From M55B112 sp040880545 (lineage in GTDB: Bacteria; Bacteroidota; Bacteroidia; Bacteroidales; GCA-2748055), in NCBI GenBank assembly GCA_040880545.1, contig JBBDIE010000158.1, positions 1 to 64,000 on the forward strand: DNA of 64,000 bases, written 5' to 3'. Numbering within the stretch: position 1 is the stretch's first letter; each line of letters opens with the position of its first letter. The notes under the pieces are model-generated. The model had not been told where the DNA came from, ran no database searches, and saw only the letters and a list, made by a program, of their open reading frames with translations. Made by a program: the position numbers and the translations under genes. Below, piece by piece: positions 36,307 through 45,261 of the stretch.

Positions 36307-37220
36307 ATCGCAAGTTCACTGTAATTAAACCAGGGAGTCATCCCTTTTCCGGTTAAATAGGAGGATAGCCTTTCCCTGTCCCATTCGGTGACCAGCAGAG
36401 CAAAATCCCCTCCCCATGCGCCAAGTGATTTCACATATCCCTCAAGGTCATTAAATTGTACGGATTTAAGGGCTGGAATGTTCAGTATTTCTGACAATTT
36501 GTTTTCGTGTTCCATGATTAATGAACCTAAATCATTAGGAGATGCGGCCTTGAGGAATTTTCCGGTAAGCGACGAAAAGTATGCCACATCATCAGGGTTC
36601 GGTTGATAATTGTTGAGGAATGCAGCAACGCTCTTCCCGGATTCCTGTTTCTTTCCCAGATAGACCAGCCACATTTTATCCATAAAACCGGGTCTGAAAT
36701 CAACCGACTGAACCACCGGCATTTCATTCAGTACCTGGTAAAGTATAGGTCCTTCAGATGTGGCACAGGCTACATCATATCCTGATCCTCGTGAGATTCG
36801 GAAATGGAGTTGCATGGAATCAATACCTGCCCACTGTGCAAGCAAGGAGGTCAGCGTTGATGAACTCCCAAATCCGAACCGGGGATCAAATTCGAGGTTG
36901 GTGATGACATCCCCGGCATGGAGATATTTCATAAATTCCGGTTTAATTTCCACCAGGCTCCGGAGCATCCTCTTCAGGTTTTCGGATTGCTGACCACTGC
37001 TGGTTTTAATTATTCCCAGGTCATCCAGGGAGAGGATTGTTTCGAACCATATTTCTGAATTATACCGGGCAATCCAGTGAAACTGACCTACCACTTTTTT
37101 ATCAATCACATGGAGGTGCTGGCCCACATTGAGAGGCACAGCAAGGGCTCTGGCTCCATGCAGAATCATAAATTCTGAAGTAAGAAGAATTTTACCTCTT
37201 GCGTAAAATTGACGGTTCAT
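36303..37220 (-). CDS. GYDIA-type GHMP kinase, candidate phosphomevalonate kinase
   Basis: A 305-residue GHMP kinase of the Bacteroidota GYDIA group: ARGKILLTSEFMILHGARAL (motif 1, residues 7-26), FGFGSSSTLTSLLAQW near 116 (phosphate loop), and GSGYDVACAT near 145 (the name-giving motif, here with Val). SLGAWGGDFALL near 270 is motif 3. No classical phosphomevalonate kinase is in the operon although the steps before and after it are. This gene sits between HMG-CoA reductase and mvaD with 4-6 bp contacts, so it is the natural candidate for that step. The activity is inferred from context, not read from sequence. Confidence 0.8.
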   Translation of the reverse strand: MNRQFYARGKILLTSEFMILHGARALAVPLNVGQHLHVIDKKVVGQFHWIARYNSEIWFETILSLDDLGIIKTSSGQQSENLKRMLRSLVEIKPEFMKYLHAGDVITNLEFDPRFGFGSSSTLTSLLAQWAGIDSMQLHFRISRGSGYDVACATSEGPILYQVLNEMPVVQSVDFRPGFMDKMWLVYLGKKQESGKSVAAFLNNYQPNPDDVAYFSSLTGKFLKAASPNDLGSLIMEHENKLSEILNIPALKSVQFNDLEGYVKSLGAWGGDFALLVTEWDRERLSSYLTGKGMTPWFNYSELAI

Positions 37221-37226
37221 TATCTG

Positions 37227-38546
37227 TTATTTCGTGTCGCTGATAAATTTCCTTACATCTGCGTAACTCACTGTTCTGTTGGAGAAATAATCCATGGCTG
37301 AATTTCTCTGCTCCTCATCGGCGCCAAGCTGACGCAGGATATTGGAAAGATGCATTTTCATATGCCCTTGCTGGATTCCGCCTGTGATCAGTGAGCGAAT
37401 GGCGCTGAAGTTGCTGGCAAGTCCCGTGGATGCGATGATCATCATGAGCTCTTCAGCACCCGGGTCCTGAAGTATCTTCAGGCTTGCTCTGGCCAGAGGA
37501 TGTAAAGAGGTTAACCCTCCTACCGAGCCAACCGACATGGGTAGCTCAAGTTCAAAACGGAAAACATTTCCTGATATTTCTGCCCGTGAAAGACTACAAT
37601 AGCTGCCCTGCCTGGCCGCATACGCATGTCCGCATGCTTCTACAGCCCTGAAATCATTACCAGTGGCAATTACAACGGCATCGATTCCGTTAAAAATTCC
37701 CTTGTTATGGGTAACCGCCCTGGAGATATCGTGATGGGCAATTTCAGTGGCGCGTACGAACTTTTCAGCAAATGCAAGCCCCGACAGTTTAGGGTCAAAG
37801 GAATCGAATGAACGGACATCTGTCTCCACGGTTGCTTTAACACGGCTGCCTGGTGTAAAGTTGGAGAGGATCGACATCACAATCATCAATTCACCTGTCA
37901 TGTTCTGATCAACTACTGCCTCTTTAACAACAGCTTGCCATTTTACTGCCAATGCTTCGAGTACCGTATTGATGAAGTTGGCTCCCATGGCATCCCCGGT
38001 GCCGAATTCTGTATGTAATTGATAATAGTCTGAAAGGGTGCCAGTAAGGTCGACCAGTGAAATATCTGAAATTCCACCACCGCGATTTTGCATTGATGCT
38101 GTTAACGGATCCAGGGAGCGGATGAGAAATGTACGCTTTTGCCGGAACAACTCCTTCAGAAAATCGGGTTGCCCGGTCCATTGGAAATGAACCTGCCCGG
38201 TTTTTATCGGTTTTTCTACCTGCGCATTGAAACCGCCATGCCCGGCCCAGAACTTGGCAGCATTTGACACGGCAGCCACCACTGAACTCTCCTCAATGGC
38301 CATGGGAACCACGAACCATTTCCCGTTGATCTTGAAATTGGGAGCCAGACCGAAAGGAAGATGAAAGGCAGAGACCGTATTTTCACTGAATTCGTTGTAC
38401 AGTGACTGCAATTCTTTGTCGGGATGCAGATGAGAGGCGAGGACAGCGGCATATTCTGAGGGAAGTCCAAATTCATCCTGCACCCATTGAACCTTCTCCA
38501 TGGGTGTAAACTTAGAGAAGCCTGAAATTGTCTCCTTCTGAGCCAT
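37227..38546 (-). CDS. HMG-CoA reductase, class II
   Basis: A 439-residue soluble class II enzyme (Pseudomonas mevalonii type, often called degradative). It has no membrane domain. Catalytic motifs are intact: AIEESSVVAAVSNAAKFW near residue 85 (Glu), DAMGANFINT near 188, ATGNDFRAVEA near 270 (Asp) and GHMKMHLSN near 385 (His). In most bacteria with the mevalonate pathway class II enzymes work in the biosynthetic direction, reducing HMG-CoA to mevalonate. Here it is the junction between the leucine-degradation genes upstream and the mevalonate kinases downstream. Gaps to both neighbours are 6 bp. Confidence 0.94.
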   Translation of the reverse strand: MAQKETISGFSKFTPMEKVQWVQDEFGLPSEYAAVLASHLHPDKELQSLYNEFSENTVSAFHLPFGLAPNFKINGKWFVVPMAIEESSVVAAVSNAAKFWAGHGGFNAQVEKPIKTGQVHFQWTGQPDFLKELFRQKRTFLIRSLDPLTASMQNRGGGISDISLVDLTGTLSDYYQLHTEFGTGDAMGANFINTVLEALAVKWQAVVKEAVVDQNMTGELMIVMSILSNFTPGSRVKATVETDVRSFDSFDPKLSGLAFAEKFVRATEIAHHDISRAVTHNKGIFNGIDAVVIATGNDFRAVEACGHAYAARQGSYCSLSRAEISGNVFRFELELPMSVGSVGGLTSLHPLARASLKILQDPGAEELMMIIASTGLASNFSAIRSLITGGIQQGHMKMHLSNILRQLGADEEQRNSAMDYFSNRTVSYADVRKFISDTK

Positions 38547-38552
38547 AATGCT

Positions 38553-39551
38553 TTATTTAACGGTAAGATAGGCATACGCCATCTCCAGACCCTTTACCTG
38601 CCCTTCAACAAATTTATGAAGATGATCATAATCTTCACGTGCATGTTCCAAAAAAGTTGAAGCCATTCCATAAATTGCCGGTAATTCAGACTTTTGAAGC
38701 AGGTAATATCCATCCAGGAAATTTTTGATCCCCCCCGAAATGACCAGCGCATTGCAAGCTGGTTTTTCTACAGCAATTATGGCATTGATTGATTGAACCA
38801 TGGAGAGGGCATCCTCCCCGATATATGACAGGGGTTCCAGTAGGGATGTATTGGAGTTTTCATTCCTGAGCAACTCCAGTCTTGCAAAATTTGTTCCGCC
38901 GAATGCAGCCAGTTCGATGGCGCTGACCGGTAATTGTAACAACGCCTTCAGGCTGGCGGGCCCCATTCCCTGCCCCACCTCTTTAACGATCACCGGAAAT
39001 TTGAACCTATCCAGCAATTTCGAAATAGTATCAATGGGGGGATACTCCAGGATATCACCTTCTGACTGAAACCACTCCTGCATGGGGTTCACATGAATGA
39101 TAAGTCCATCGGCATCGAGCCTTTCAATCAGCCTTTCTGCCAGCGATACTTTTTTCTCCACCACCAGTTCTTCCACCTGTGCAATACCGAGATTTGCCCA
39201 TAGCGGTCTGTCGGGGCCTATGAAAGGGCGCATATTAAAATCTTCAAAATAGCTGTTGTCATCCAGGATGATCCTGCATGAGCCGAGTCCCATACCCATT
39301 CCAAACTCTTTGCAAGCCCTGGCCAGGTTGCGGTTGATGGTACCTGCCATCTTTGTTCCCCCGGTCATGCTACTTACCCATAACGGAACATCGAAATCCC
39401 TTTCAAGAAATTTAAATGGTTTTAGTCCGTCAGTGGGGTGTGCAGATAGCAATGGTTCGTAATGAAAACGATCATCCATTTTTGCTATCCCGGTTTGGGA
39501 GCTGAATGCCAGGTCGATATGGTCTTTTTTTCTGGACTCAAGTGATTCCAT
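38553..39551 (-). CDS. fni: Isopentenyl-diphosphate isomerase, type 2
   Basis: A 332-residue FMN-dependent TIM-barrel enzyme that interconverts IPP and DMAPP. RKKDHIDLAF near the N-terminus, WVSSMTGGTKMAGTINRNLA near 57-76, MGMGLGSCR near 84, and HVNPMQEWFQSEGD near 155 (HxNPxQE with the catalytic Gln) are diagnostic. VIVKEVGQGM and AFGGTNFARLE are FMN/phosphate contacts. It completes the mevalonate branch of the operon, yet stands before HMG-CoA reductase, directly after the acyl-CoA dehydrogenase gene (13-bp gap). Confidence 0.94.
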   Translation of the reverse strand: MESLESRKKDHIDLAFSSQTGIAKMDDRFHYEPLLSAHPTDGLKPFKFLERDFDVPLWVSSMTGGTKMAGTINRNLARACKEFGMGMGLGSCRIILDDNSYFEDFNMRPFIGPDRPLWANLGIAQVEELVVEKKVSLAERLIERLDADGLIIHVNPMQEWFQSEGDILEYPPIDTISKLLDRFKFPVIVKEVGQGMGPASLKALLQLPVSAIELAAFGGTNFARLELLRNENSNTSLLEPLSYIGEDALSMVQSINAIIAVEKPACNALVISGGIKNFLDGYYLLQKSELPAIYGMASTFLEHAREDYDHLHKFVEGQVKGLEMAYAYLTVK

Positions 39552-39564
39552 AATTGTTGGGATG

Positions 39565-40716
39565 TTACCTGATACCTAAATGGCGGGAGATGATCAGACG
39601 TATAATTTCTGATGTGCCCTCACCTATTTCCAGAATACGCTGGTCTCTGTAAAATCTCTCTATGGGATTGTCTTTCATTAAGCCGTGGGCACCGTGGATC
39701 TGTAGCGATTCATTGGCCACTTCCCTGGCAATTTCAGAGGTGTATAATTTTGCCATGGCCGCCTCCTTACCAAACGGGTAGTTGTTATCTTTCAACCAGC
39801 AGGCCTTATAAAGCAGGTTTCTGGCGAGTTCAATTTTCATAGCCATATCGGCCAGTTTAAAGGAGTTGACCTGAAAACTGTGGATCGGCTTCCCGAATTG
39901 TACCCGTTTACCCGAATATTCCATGGCCATTTCAAACGCACCCTGTGCAAGACCCAAACCCATGGCAGCAATTGAGAGCCTGCCTGCGTCGAGGGTGGCA
40001 AGCATGATTTTGGAACCCTTGCCCCGTTCACCAAGGATATACGATTCAGGAACTGTTACATTATCGAAAAATATCCGCCCGGTATCGGCACTGCGCCACA
40101 TCATCTTCGAATTGATCAGTTCACAGCTGTATCCCGCTGTATCCCGGGGTACCAAAATAACAGACAGCTCCTTTTTCCCGCTTTCACGGGTACCCGTAAC
40201 AGCCTGTACAGTAACGCCACCAGCCATTTCCGAAGCGGCATTGGTAATATAGATTTTCTTTCCATTGATCACCCACTGGCCATTTTTTAGTTCGGCACTG
40301 GTCTCCGTATTGTTGGAATCTGAGCCTGCATTAGGTTCTGTCAGCCCAAATGCCCATAATTTTTTCCCTGTTGTAAGCATGGGCAGGAACTGTTTTTTCT
40401 GCTCCTCGGTGCCATATGCCATAATGGGCGCCTGCCCCAGTGAATTATGGGCAGCCACGGTTGCAGCCTGCGAACCGTCTATCCGGGCGATCTCTTCAAC
40501 CGCCAGAATGTACGACATGGTATCCATCCCCATACCTCCATATTCTTGAGGTGTTATAATACGAAGGTATCCCTCATCGAACATCTTCTCCGTGATTTCC
40601 GTGGAGAAGGCCGATCGATCGTCGAGATCGCTGGCTACAGGCTTGATCTCCTTTTCTGCAAAGGCTCTTACCTGCTCTCTGAATTCTTCATGCTTTTTTG
40701 TTAACAGAGGATCCAT
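39565..40716 (-). CDS. Acyl-CoA dehydrogenase in the leucine/mevalonate operon
   Basis: A 383-residue FAD enzyme with the full acyl-CoA dehydrogenase fold: FGLTEPNAGSDSNN near residue 133 (FAD/substrate), QFGKPIHSFQ near 272, and RILEIGEGTSEIIR near 360. Context says isovaleryl-CoA dehydrogenase (liuA). However, the catalytic Glu lies in GEGTS, as in short/medium-chain enzymes. Classical isovaleryl-CoA dehydrogenases have GAGTS here and carry Glu in the LDLERL helix, where this protein has LDAGRL. So it looks like a butyryl/short-chain type recruited to the operon. It lies 6 bp after the carboxylase alpha gene. Confidence 0.88.
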   Translation of the reverse strand: MDPLLTKKHEEFREQVRAFAEKEIKPVASDLDDRSAFSTEITEKMFDEGYLRIITPQEYGGMGMDTMSYILAVEEIARIDGSQAATVAAHNSLGQAPIMAYGTEEQKKQFLPMLTTGKKLWAFGLTEPNAGSDSNNTETSAELKNGQWVINGKKIYITNAASEMAGGVTVQAVTGTRESGKKELSVILVPRDTAGYSCELINSKMMWRSADTGRIFFDNVTVPESYILGERGKGSKIMLATLDAGRLSIAAMGLGLAQGAFEMAMEYSGKRVQFGKPIHSFQVNSFKLADMAMKIELARNLLYKACWLKDNNYPFGKEAAMAKLYTSEIAREVANESLQIHGAHGLMKDNPIERFYRDQRILEIGEGTSEIIRLIISRHLGIR

Positions 40717-40722
40717 TAAATT

Positions 40723-42717
40723 CTATTTTAAAATAATTAATAATTTGTTTAACTCAACCAACTCCCCGACACTTACTTTAATTTTGTCTATCTCAGCATC
40801 TTTGGGAGATGCAATCCTGTTTTCCATTTTCATGGATTCAATAATAAGGAGTGTATCCCCAAAACTAACTGGGTCAGCCTCCTGTACTGCAATTTTTACA
40901 ACCTTTCCGTTTAGTGGGGCGTTGATTTCGTTGGAGCCTGCTTTTGCATGGGTTTTCACAGAATTCTCCAAATACCGGTCATCAGGTATGTCCAATCTCT
41001 TTGCAAAGAAAGTAAAATGTTCAATATCAATTACAATTTCGGGACCATCAAGATCTGCCCAGCAATCATATTGTTGTCCATTAATCTGCAATTTGTAACA
41101 AGAATCTTTATAATCCAATATTTCAACGGAAATCATTTTACCCTCGGCCTGGAGTTTGATCATTTTCGCGGATTTGATTATTCTGAAGGGAATCCGGTAG
41201 GTTTTATCATTAAATTGTATCTGAATATCAGACATTTGCCTCCATTGGCCAATTTCGTTCCAGATAGATGAGGCCAACCTGTTTTTGTACCTGTGATTCA
41301 GTGCAGCCACGGCCATGATGGATAGTGTCAAGGCCAGGGAAGGCCTGTTTTTAGCGTTTTCCATTCGCTGAATAATGGAAGGCAGGTGCTGATCAATATA
41401 TTTTGTACTAATACTATTATCTTCAAAATCTTCCGATTGAAGAAGGGTCACCAGGAAATCCCTGTTTGTGGTAATCCCCGACAGATGATAATTTTTAATT
41501 CCCAGGATCAACTTCCTGATGGCCTCGTTCCTGTCTGTTCCATGTGAAATCAGTTTAGCAACCAGTGGGTCATACAAAGGCGAAACAGTATTTCCCTGAA
41601 CATAACCTTCGTCGATCCTGACGTGCGTCCCGACGGATGTTTTATTCCTGATGGTTCCACTGGCCGGCATGAACTCTTTTCTCGGATCTTCGGCATACAC
41701 CCTTGCCTCCATTGCATGACCGTTTATCCGAATATCATTCTGGCGAACGGAGAGTATGGCACCCCCTGCAATTTGTAGTTGTTCCTTCACGATGTCCAGG
41801 CCTGTGATCAATTCCGTAACCGGATTTTCAACCTGTATCCGGGTGTTCATCTCCATAAAATAGAATGCCTCGTTTTCGTCCACAAGGAATTCAATGGTAC
41901 CTGCATTTGTGTAGCCAATCTCACTGGCCAGTTTCAGTGCACTTTCGAATATTTTTTTCCTGGTATTCAATGACAGGGAAGTGGCAGGGGCTTCTTCAAT
42001 GATCTTCTGATGCCTTCGCTGCAGGGTGCATTCACGATCGAAGAGATGGACCATGTTGCCATGGTGGTCGCCAAGCATTTGAACCTCAATATGTCTTGCC
42101 TTCTGAATGTAACGCTCCACGTACAGTTCACCGGATCCAAAGTAATTCAATGATTCCCTGGTGGCATCCAATAAAGCTTCAGCAAGTTCTGCGCTGGATC
42201 CAACGATTTTCATCCCTTTTCCTCCGCCTCCGGCAGCGGGTTTAATCAATAAAGGATAGGGCAGTTCATTGGCCATTCCTGTCAACTCCTGCACCGTTCC
42301 TTTTCTTCCCTCCAAAACCGGGATGCCAATTTTTTTTGTCATTTCACGGGCATTAGCCTTGTTGCCCATGAGGTCAATGACTTCCGGTGACGGACCGATA
42401 AATACAAGATCATTCTTCCTGCAAAGACGGGCAAAGTCGCCATTTTCAGCAAGGAAACCATAACCGGGATGAATGGCAGAAGCATTGCTTTTTCGAGCAA
42501 TATCAATGATAAGTTGTTGGTTCAGGAATGTATCCTGAATTGCCCCGTTGCCCAATGGCCATGCTTCATCAGCAAGTTGTACGTAAGGCATATCTTTATC
42601 GGATCCAGGGTATATTGCCACTGACTGCAATCCCGATTGCCTGATAGCGCTGATCACCCTGACAGCTATTTCGCCGCGATTGGCCACAAGTATTTTATGG
42701 AGACCGGGTTTATTCAT
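40723..42717 (-). CDS. liuD: Methylcrotonyl-CoA carboxylase alpha (biotin) subunit
   Basis: A 664-residue fusion of biotin carboxylase and biotin carrier domains. ILVANRGEIAVRVI is at the N-terminus, GGGGKGMKIV is the ATP loop, HIEVQMLGDHHG and EMNTRIQVENPVTE the carboxylase core. The C-terminal carrier has ESMKMEN with the biotinylated Lys at about residue 630. A longer frame starts at 42753, but the ATG at 42717 gives the usual N-terminus and an 8-bp overlap with liuC. Alpha subunits of propionyl- and methylcrotonyl-CoA carboxylases look alike; the neighbouring beta subunit and hydratase decide for methylcrotonyl-CoA. Confidence 0.9.
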   Translation of the reverse strand: MNKPGLHKILVANRGEIAVRVISAIRQSGLQSVAIYPGSDKDMPYVQLADEAWPLGNGAIQDTFLNQQLIIDIARKSNASAIHPGYGFLAENGDFARLCRKNDLVFIGPSPEVIDLMGNKANAREMTKKIGIPVLEGRKGTVQELTGMANELPYPLLIKPAAGGGGKGMKIVGSSAELAEALLDATRESLNYFGSGELYVERYIQKARHIEVQMLGDHHGNMVHLFDRECTLQRRHQKIIEEAPATSLSLNTRKKIFESALKLASEIGYTNAGTIEFLVDENEAFYFMEMNTRIQVENPVTELITGLDIVKEQLQIAGGAILSVRQNDIRINGHAMEARVYAEDPRKEFMPASGTIRNKTSVGTHVRIDEGYVQGNTVSPLYDPLVAKLISHGTDRNEAIRKLILGIKNYHLSGITTNRDFLVTLLQSEDFEDNSISTKYIDQHLPSIIQRMENAKNRPSLALTLSIMAVAALNHRYKNRLASSIWNEIGQWRQMSDIQIQFNDKTYRIPFRIIKSAKMIKLQAEGKMISVEILDYKDSCYKLQINGQQYDCWADLDGPEIVIDIEHFTFFAKRLDIPDDRYLENSVKTHAKAGSNEINAPLNGKVVKIAVQEADPVSFGDTLLIIESMKMENRIASPKDAEIDKIKVSVGELVELNKLLIILK

Positions 42718-43501
42718 CTCTCCATCGGGGTTCTCGTTTCTCAAAAAAGGCATTGATTCCTTCCCGACCCTCTTCAGATAACCTGTATTTTGTCAGAAGT
42801 TCTGCGGAATAATCGATCAGTTTGTCGGGATCCATGAGAAGGTTACCATAGCGAAACATCTGTTTGATGCCAGTCATTGCTTTTGGACCATTCCTGAGCA
42901 ATGAATCCAGCAGTTCAGGAATGAATGTATCTAATTCCTGTTCAGGAACCAGTCTGTCGGCCAACCCTCGTGAATAAGCTTCACTTGCCGGGACTGACCG
43001 GCCGGTGAGCATCCATTCCCTGGCAGTGCTCTCGCCAGTTCTGTGTACGATATATGGTGCAATTGTAGCAGGAATCAGTCCTAATTTTACTTCAGAAAAA
43101 GTGAATAATGTCTGGAATGATGCAACGGCAATATCGCAGCCTGCAATGATCCCATTGGCACCACCTATTACTTTACCCCTTCCAACGGCAATTGTAGTTT
43201 TGGAGGAATTATAAATGTTGTTGAATAGCATGGCCAGTTCCCTGCTTTCCGCTAACAGTTCTTTTTCGTTACCGGCCATTCCGCTTTTCATCCAATTCAG
43301 GTCCGCCCCTGATGAAAAATGTTCTCCCTTTGATTGGAATATAATGATCCGGATATCTTTATTTTGGTTAAAATGATGAATCATTTCAGATATTTCACGG
43401 ACCATTTCAATATGCAGTGCATTGTGAAATTCGGGCCTGTTCAGAATAATCTGACCAATGCCACCTTTGACTGATTCAAGGATAAATTTATTCTTCGACA
43501 T
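42710..43501 (-). CDS. liuC: Methylglutaconyl-CoA hydratase
   Basis: A 263-residue crotonase-fold enzyme expected to hydrate 3-methylglutaconyl-CoA to HMG-CoA. GADLNWMKSG near residue 66 and VKLGLIPATIAPYIV near 138 are blocks characteristic of this branch rather than of general enoyl-CoA hydratases. The oxyanion-hole region is GKVIGGANGIIAGCD, with Gly where general hydratases have Glu, as in other LiuC proteins. FSEVKLG keeps the second Glu. The ATG at 43501, two bases after the liuB stop, is preferred over a GTG at 43507. It overlaps liuD by 8 bp. Confidence 0.9.
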   Translation of the reverse strand: MSKNKFILESVKGGIGQIILNRPEFHNALHIEMVREISEMIHHFNQNKDIRIIIFQSKGEHFSSGADLNWMKSGMAGNEKELLAESRELAMLFNNIYNSSKTTIAVGRGKVIGGANGIIAGCDIAVASFQTLFTFSEVKLGLIPATIAPYIVHRTGESTAREWMLTGRSVPASEAYSRGLADRLVPEQELDTFIPELLDSLLRNGPKAMTGIKQMFRYGNLLMDPDKLIDYSAELLTKYRLSEEGREGINAFFEKREPRWRDE

Positions 43502-43503
43502 AA

Positions 43504-45111
43504 TCACATTCTGAATACTCCGTATTTGGGATTCTGAAATTTTTTATTCAACGATATGGAAATGGACATTCCCAAAATTTTCCTGGTCTCTGCCGGCTCT
43601 ATGATTCCGTCATCCCACAACCTTGAACTGCTGTAATATGCAGCGCCTTCCCGCTCATATTTTTCAATAATCGGTCTGCGAATCTCCTCCTTTTGTTCAT
43701 CACTTATTTTTTCACCATTGGCCGTCAGCTGATCTTCCCTGATGGTTGCCAGTACATCCGCAGCCTGTTCACCTCCCATTACTGAAATTTTTGCATTGGG
43801 CCACATGAAGAGCAGGTTGGGATCGTATGCCCTGCCTGACATGGCATAATTTCCTGCCCCAAAAGATCCTCCAATGATGATGGTAAACCGGGGAACCCGA
43901 GTGTTGGCCACTGCATGGACCATTTTCGCACCGTCTTTAGCAATACCACCATGTTCATAATCTTTTCCTACCATAAAACCGGAAATGTTCTGCAGGAAAA
44001 TAATAGGAAGTTTCCTGTAATCGCATAACTGGATGAAATGAGTCCCTTTCAGTGCTGCTTCGGAGAAGAGGATACCATTGTTGGCGATAATACCCACAGG
44101 ATATCCCATGAGATGGGCAAAGCCGGTCACCAGGGTGGTCCCGTAATTTTTTTTGAATTCAGAAAATTCACTGCCATCTGTCAGACGGGCGATAATTTCC
44201 CGCACGTCATAGGATTCACGGTTTGTAACAGGGAGTATACCAGTGATCTCGTCAGCATTGTACAGTGGTTCTCTGACTTCAATGCGGTCCGCCGGCTCTC
44301 TTTCTGACGGCTGGATGGTTTCAAAAATATTGCGGCAGATCCGTAAAGCATCCCGGTCATCTTCAGCAAGGTGATCAGCAACACCTGAAATGGAAGTGTG
44401 TACATACCCCCCTCCCAGTTCCTCAGCGGTTACCACCTCTCCGGTAGCTGCCTTTACGAGCGGTGGACCCCCCAGAAATATGGTTCCCTGGTTCTTTACA
44501 ATAATTGTTTCATCGCTCATTGCAGGGACGTATGCTCCTCCGGCTGTACATGATCCCATTACTGCAGCTACCTGTGGAATGCCTTCAGCGGAAAGTCGTG
44601 CCTGGTTGTAGAATATACGTCCAAAATCATCTTTATCAGGAAATACATCAGCCTGATTGGGCAGGAATACACCACCCGAATCAACCAGGTAAACTAATGG
44701 CAAGTGATTTTTCAGAGCGATTTCCTGGGCACGTAAATGTTTTTTAATGGTTTCCTCAATATAGGTACCCCCTTTAACGGTAGCATCGTTGGCAATGATA
44801 ACGGTCTCCTTACCATGTATGATCCCGATGCCCGTGACGATTCCAGCCGATGGGAACTCATTGTTATATTGATCATAAGCTGCCAGGGCAGAAAGCTCCA
44901 GAAACGGAGTATTTGCGTCCAGTAACAGGTTGATCCTGTCGCGAACCAATAATTTACCTCGTGATATATGTTTATCCCTGGAAATTTCTGGTCCGCCGGC
45001 AGATACATCTGCTAACACAGAACGATAGTCGCTGAGAAGTGCATCGTGAAATCGTTTTCTTTTCTCAAAACCAGTTCCGTTTGTTTCTATTTTAGTTTTC
45101 AGAGGATTCAA
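43504..45111 (-). CDS. liuB: Methylcrotonyl-CoA carboxylase beta subunit
   Basis: A 535-residue carboxyltransferase that moves CO2 from biotin to 3-methylcrotonyl-CoA. Motifs strongly favour the methylcrotonyl branch: [19 protein letters not shown] (about 143-161), [37 protein letters not shown] near 186 and [20 protein letters not shown]. Just after that it has [11 protein letters not shown] where most family members read GGADVH, a local change near the active-site region. First gene of the nine-gene operon. A promoter box and an inverted repeat lie 44-92 bp upstream. Confidence 0.93.
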   Translation of the reverse strand: MNPLKTKIETNGTGFEKRKRFHDALLSDYRSVLADVSAGGPEISRDKHISRGKLLVRDRINLLLDANTPFLELSALAAYDQYNNEFPSAGIVTGIGIIHGKETVIIANDATVKGGTYIEETIKKHLRAQEIALKNHLPLVYLVDSGGVFLPNQADVFPDKDDFGRIFYNQARLSAEGIPQVAAVMGSCTAGGAYVPAMSDETIIVKNQGTIFLGGPPLVKAATGEVVTAEELGGGYVHTSISGVADHLAEDDRDALRICRNIFETIQPSEREPADRIEVREPLYNADEITGILPVTNRESYDVREIIARLTDGSEFSEFKKNYGTTLVTGFAHLMGYPVGIIANNGILFSEAALKGTHFIQLCDYRKLPIIFLQNISGFMVGKDYEHGGIAKDGAKMVHAVANTRVPRFTIIIGGSFGAGNYAMSGRAYDPNLLFMWPNAKISVMGGEQAADVLATIREDQLTANGEKISDEQKEEIRRPIIEKYEREGAAYYSSSRLWDDGIIEPAETRKILGMSISISLNKKFQNPKYGVFRM

Positions 45112-45154
45112 TAAAATTATTATTTAGATATTCCAATAACACCTTCATTCAACT

Positions 45155-45189
45155 TTTGTTTAAAAGATATGATTAAAAGTTTAAACAAA
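45155..45189. promoter_or_regulatory. Candidate operator of the leucine/mevalonate operon
   Basis: A perfect inverted repeat, TTTGTTTAAA (45155-45164) and TTTAAACAAA (45180-45189), has a 15-nt spacer, so arm centres are 25 bp apart. It is 44 bp before the liuB start and covers the predicted transcription start. AAACAAAGT also occurs twice at 10-bp spacing (45183-45191 and 45193-45201). The geometry suits a dimeric repressor; the regulator gene is not in the window. Confidence 0.5.
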
Positions 45190-45195
45190 GTCAAA

Positions 45196-45203
45196 CAAAG
45201 TTA
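45196..45203 (-). promoter_or_regulatory. -7 box of the leucine/mevalonate operon
   Basis: Minus-strand TAACTTTG matches TAnnTTTG exactly. The predicted start near 45190 lies at the edge of the inverted repeat and gives a leader of about 80 nt to liuB. Confidence 0.5.
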
Positions 45204-45261
45204 ATAAATGTTCAGTTGAAATCGGGCATCTGGGAAATCTATAAATTTTATGTAGCAACGA

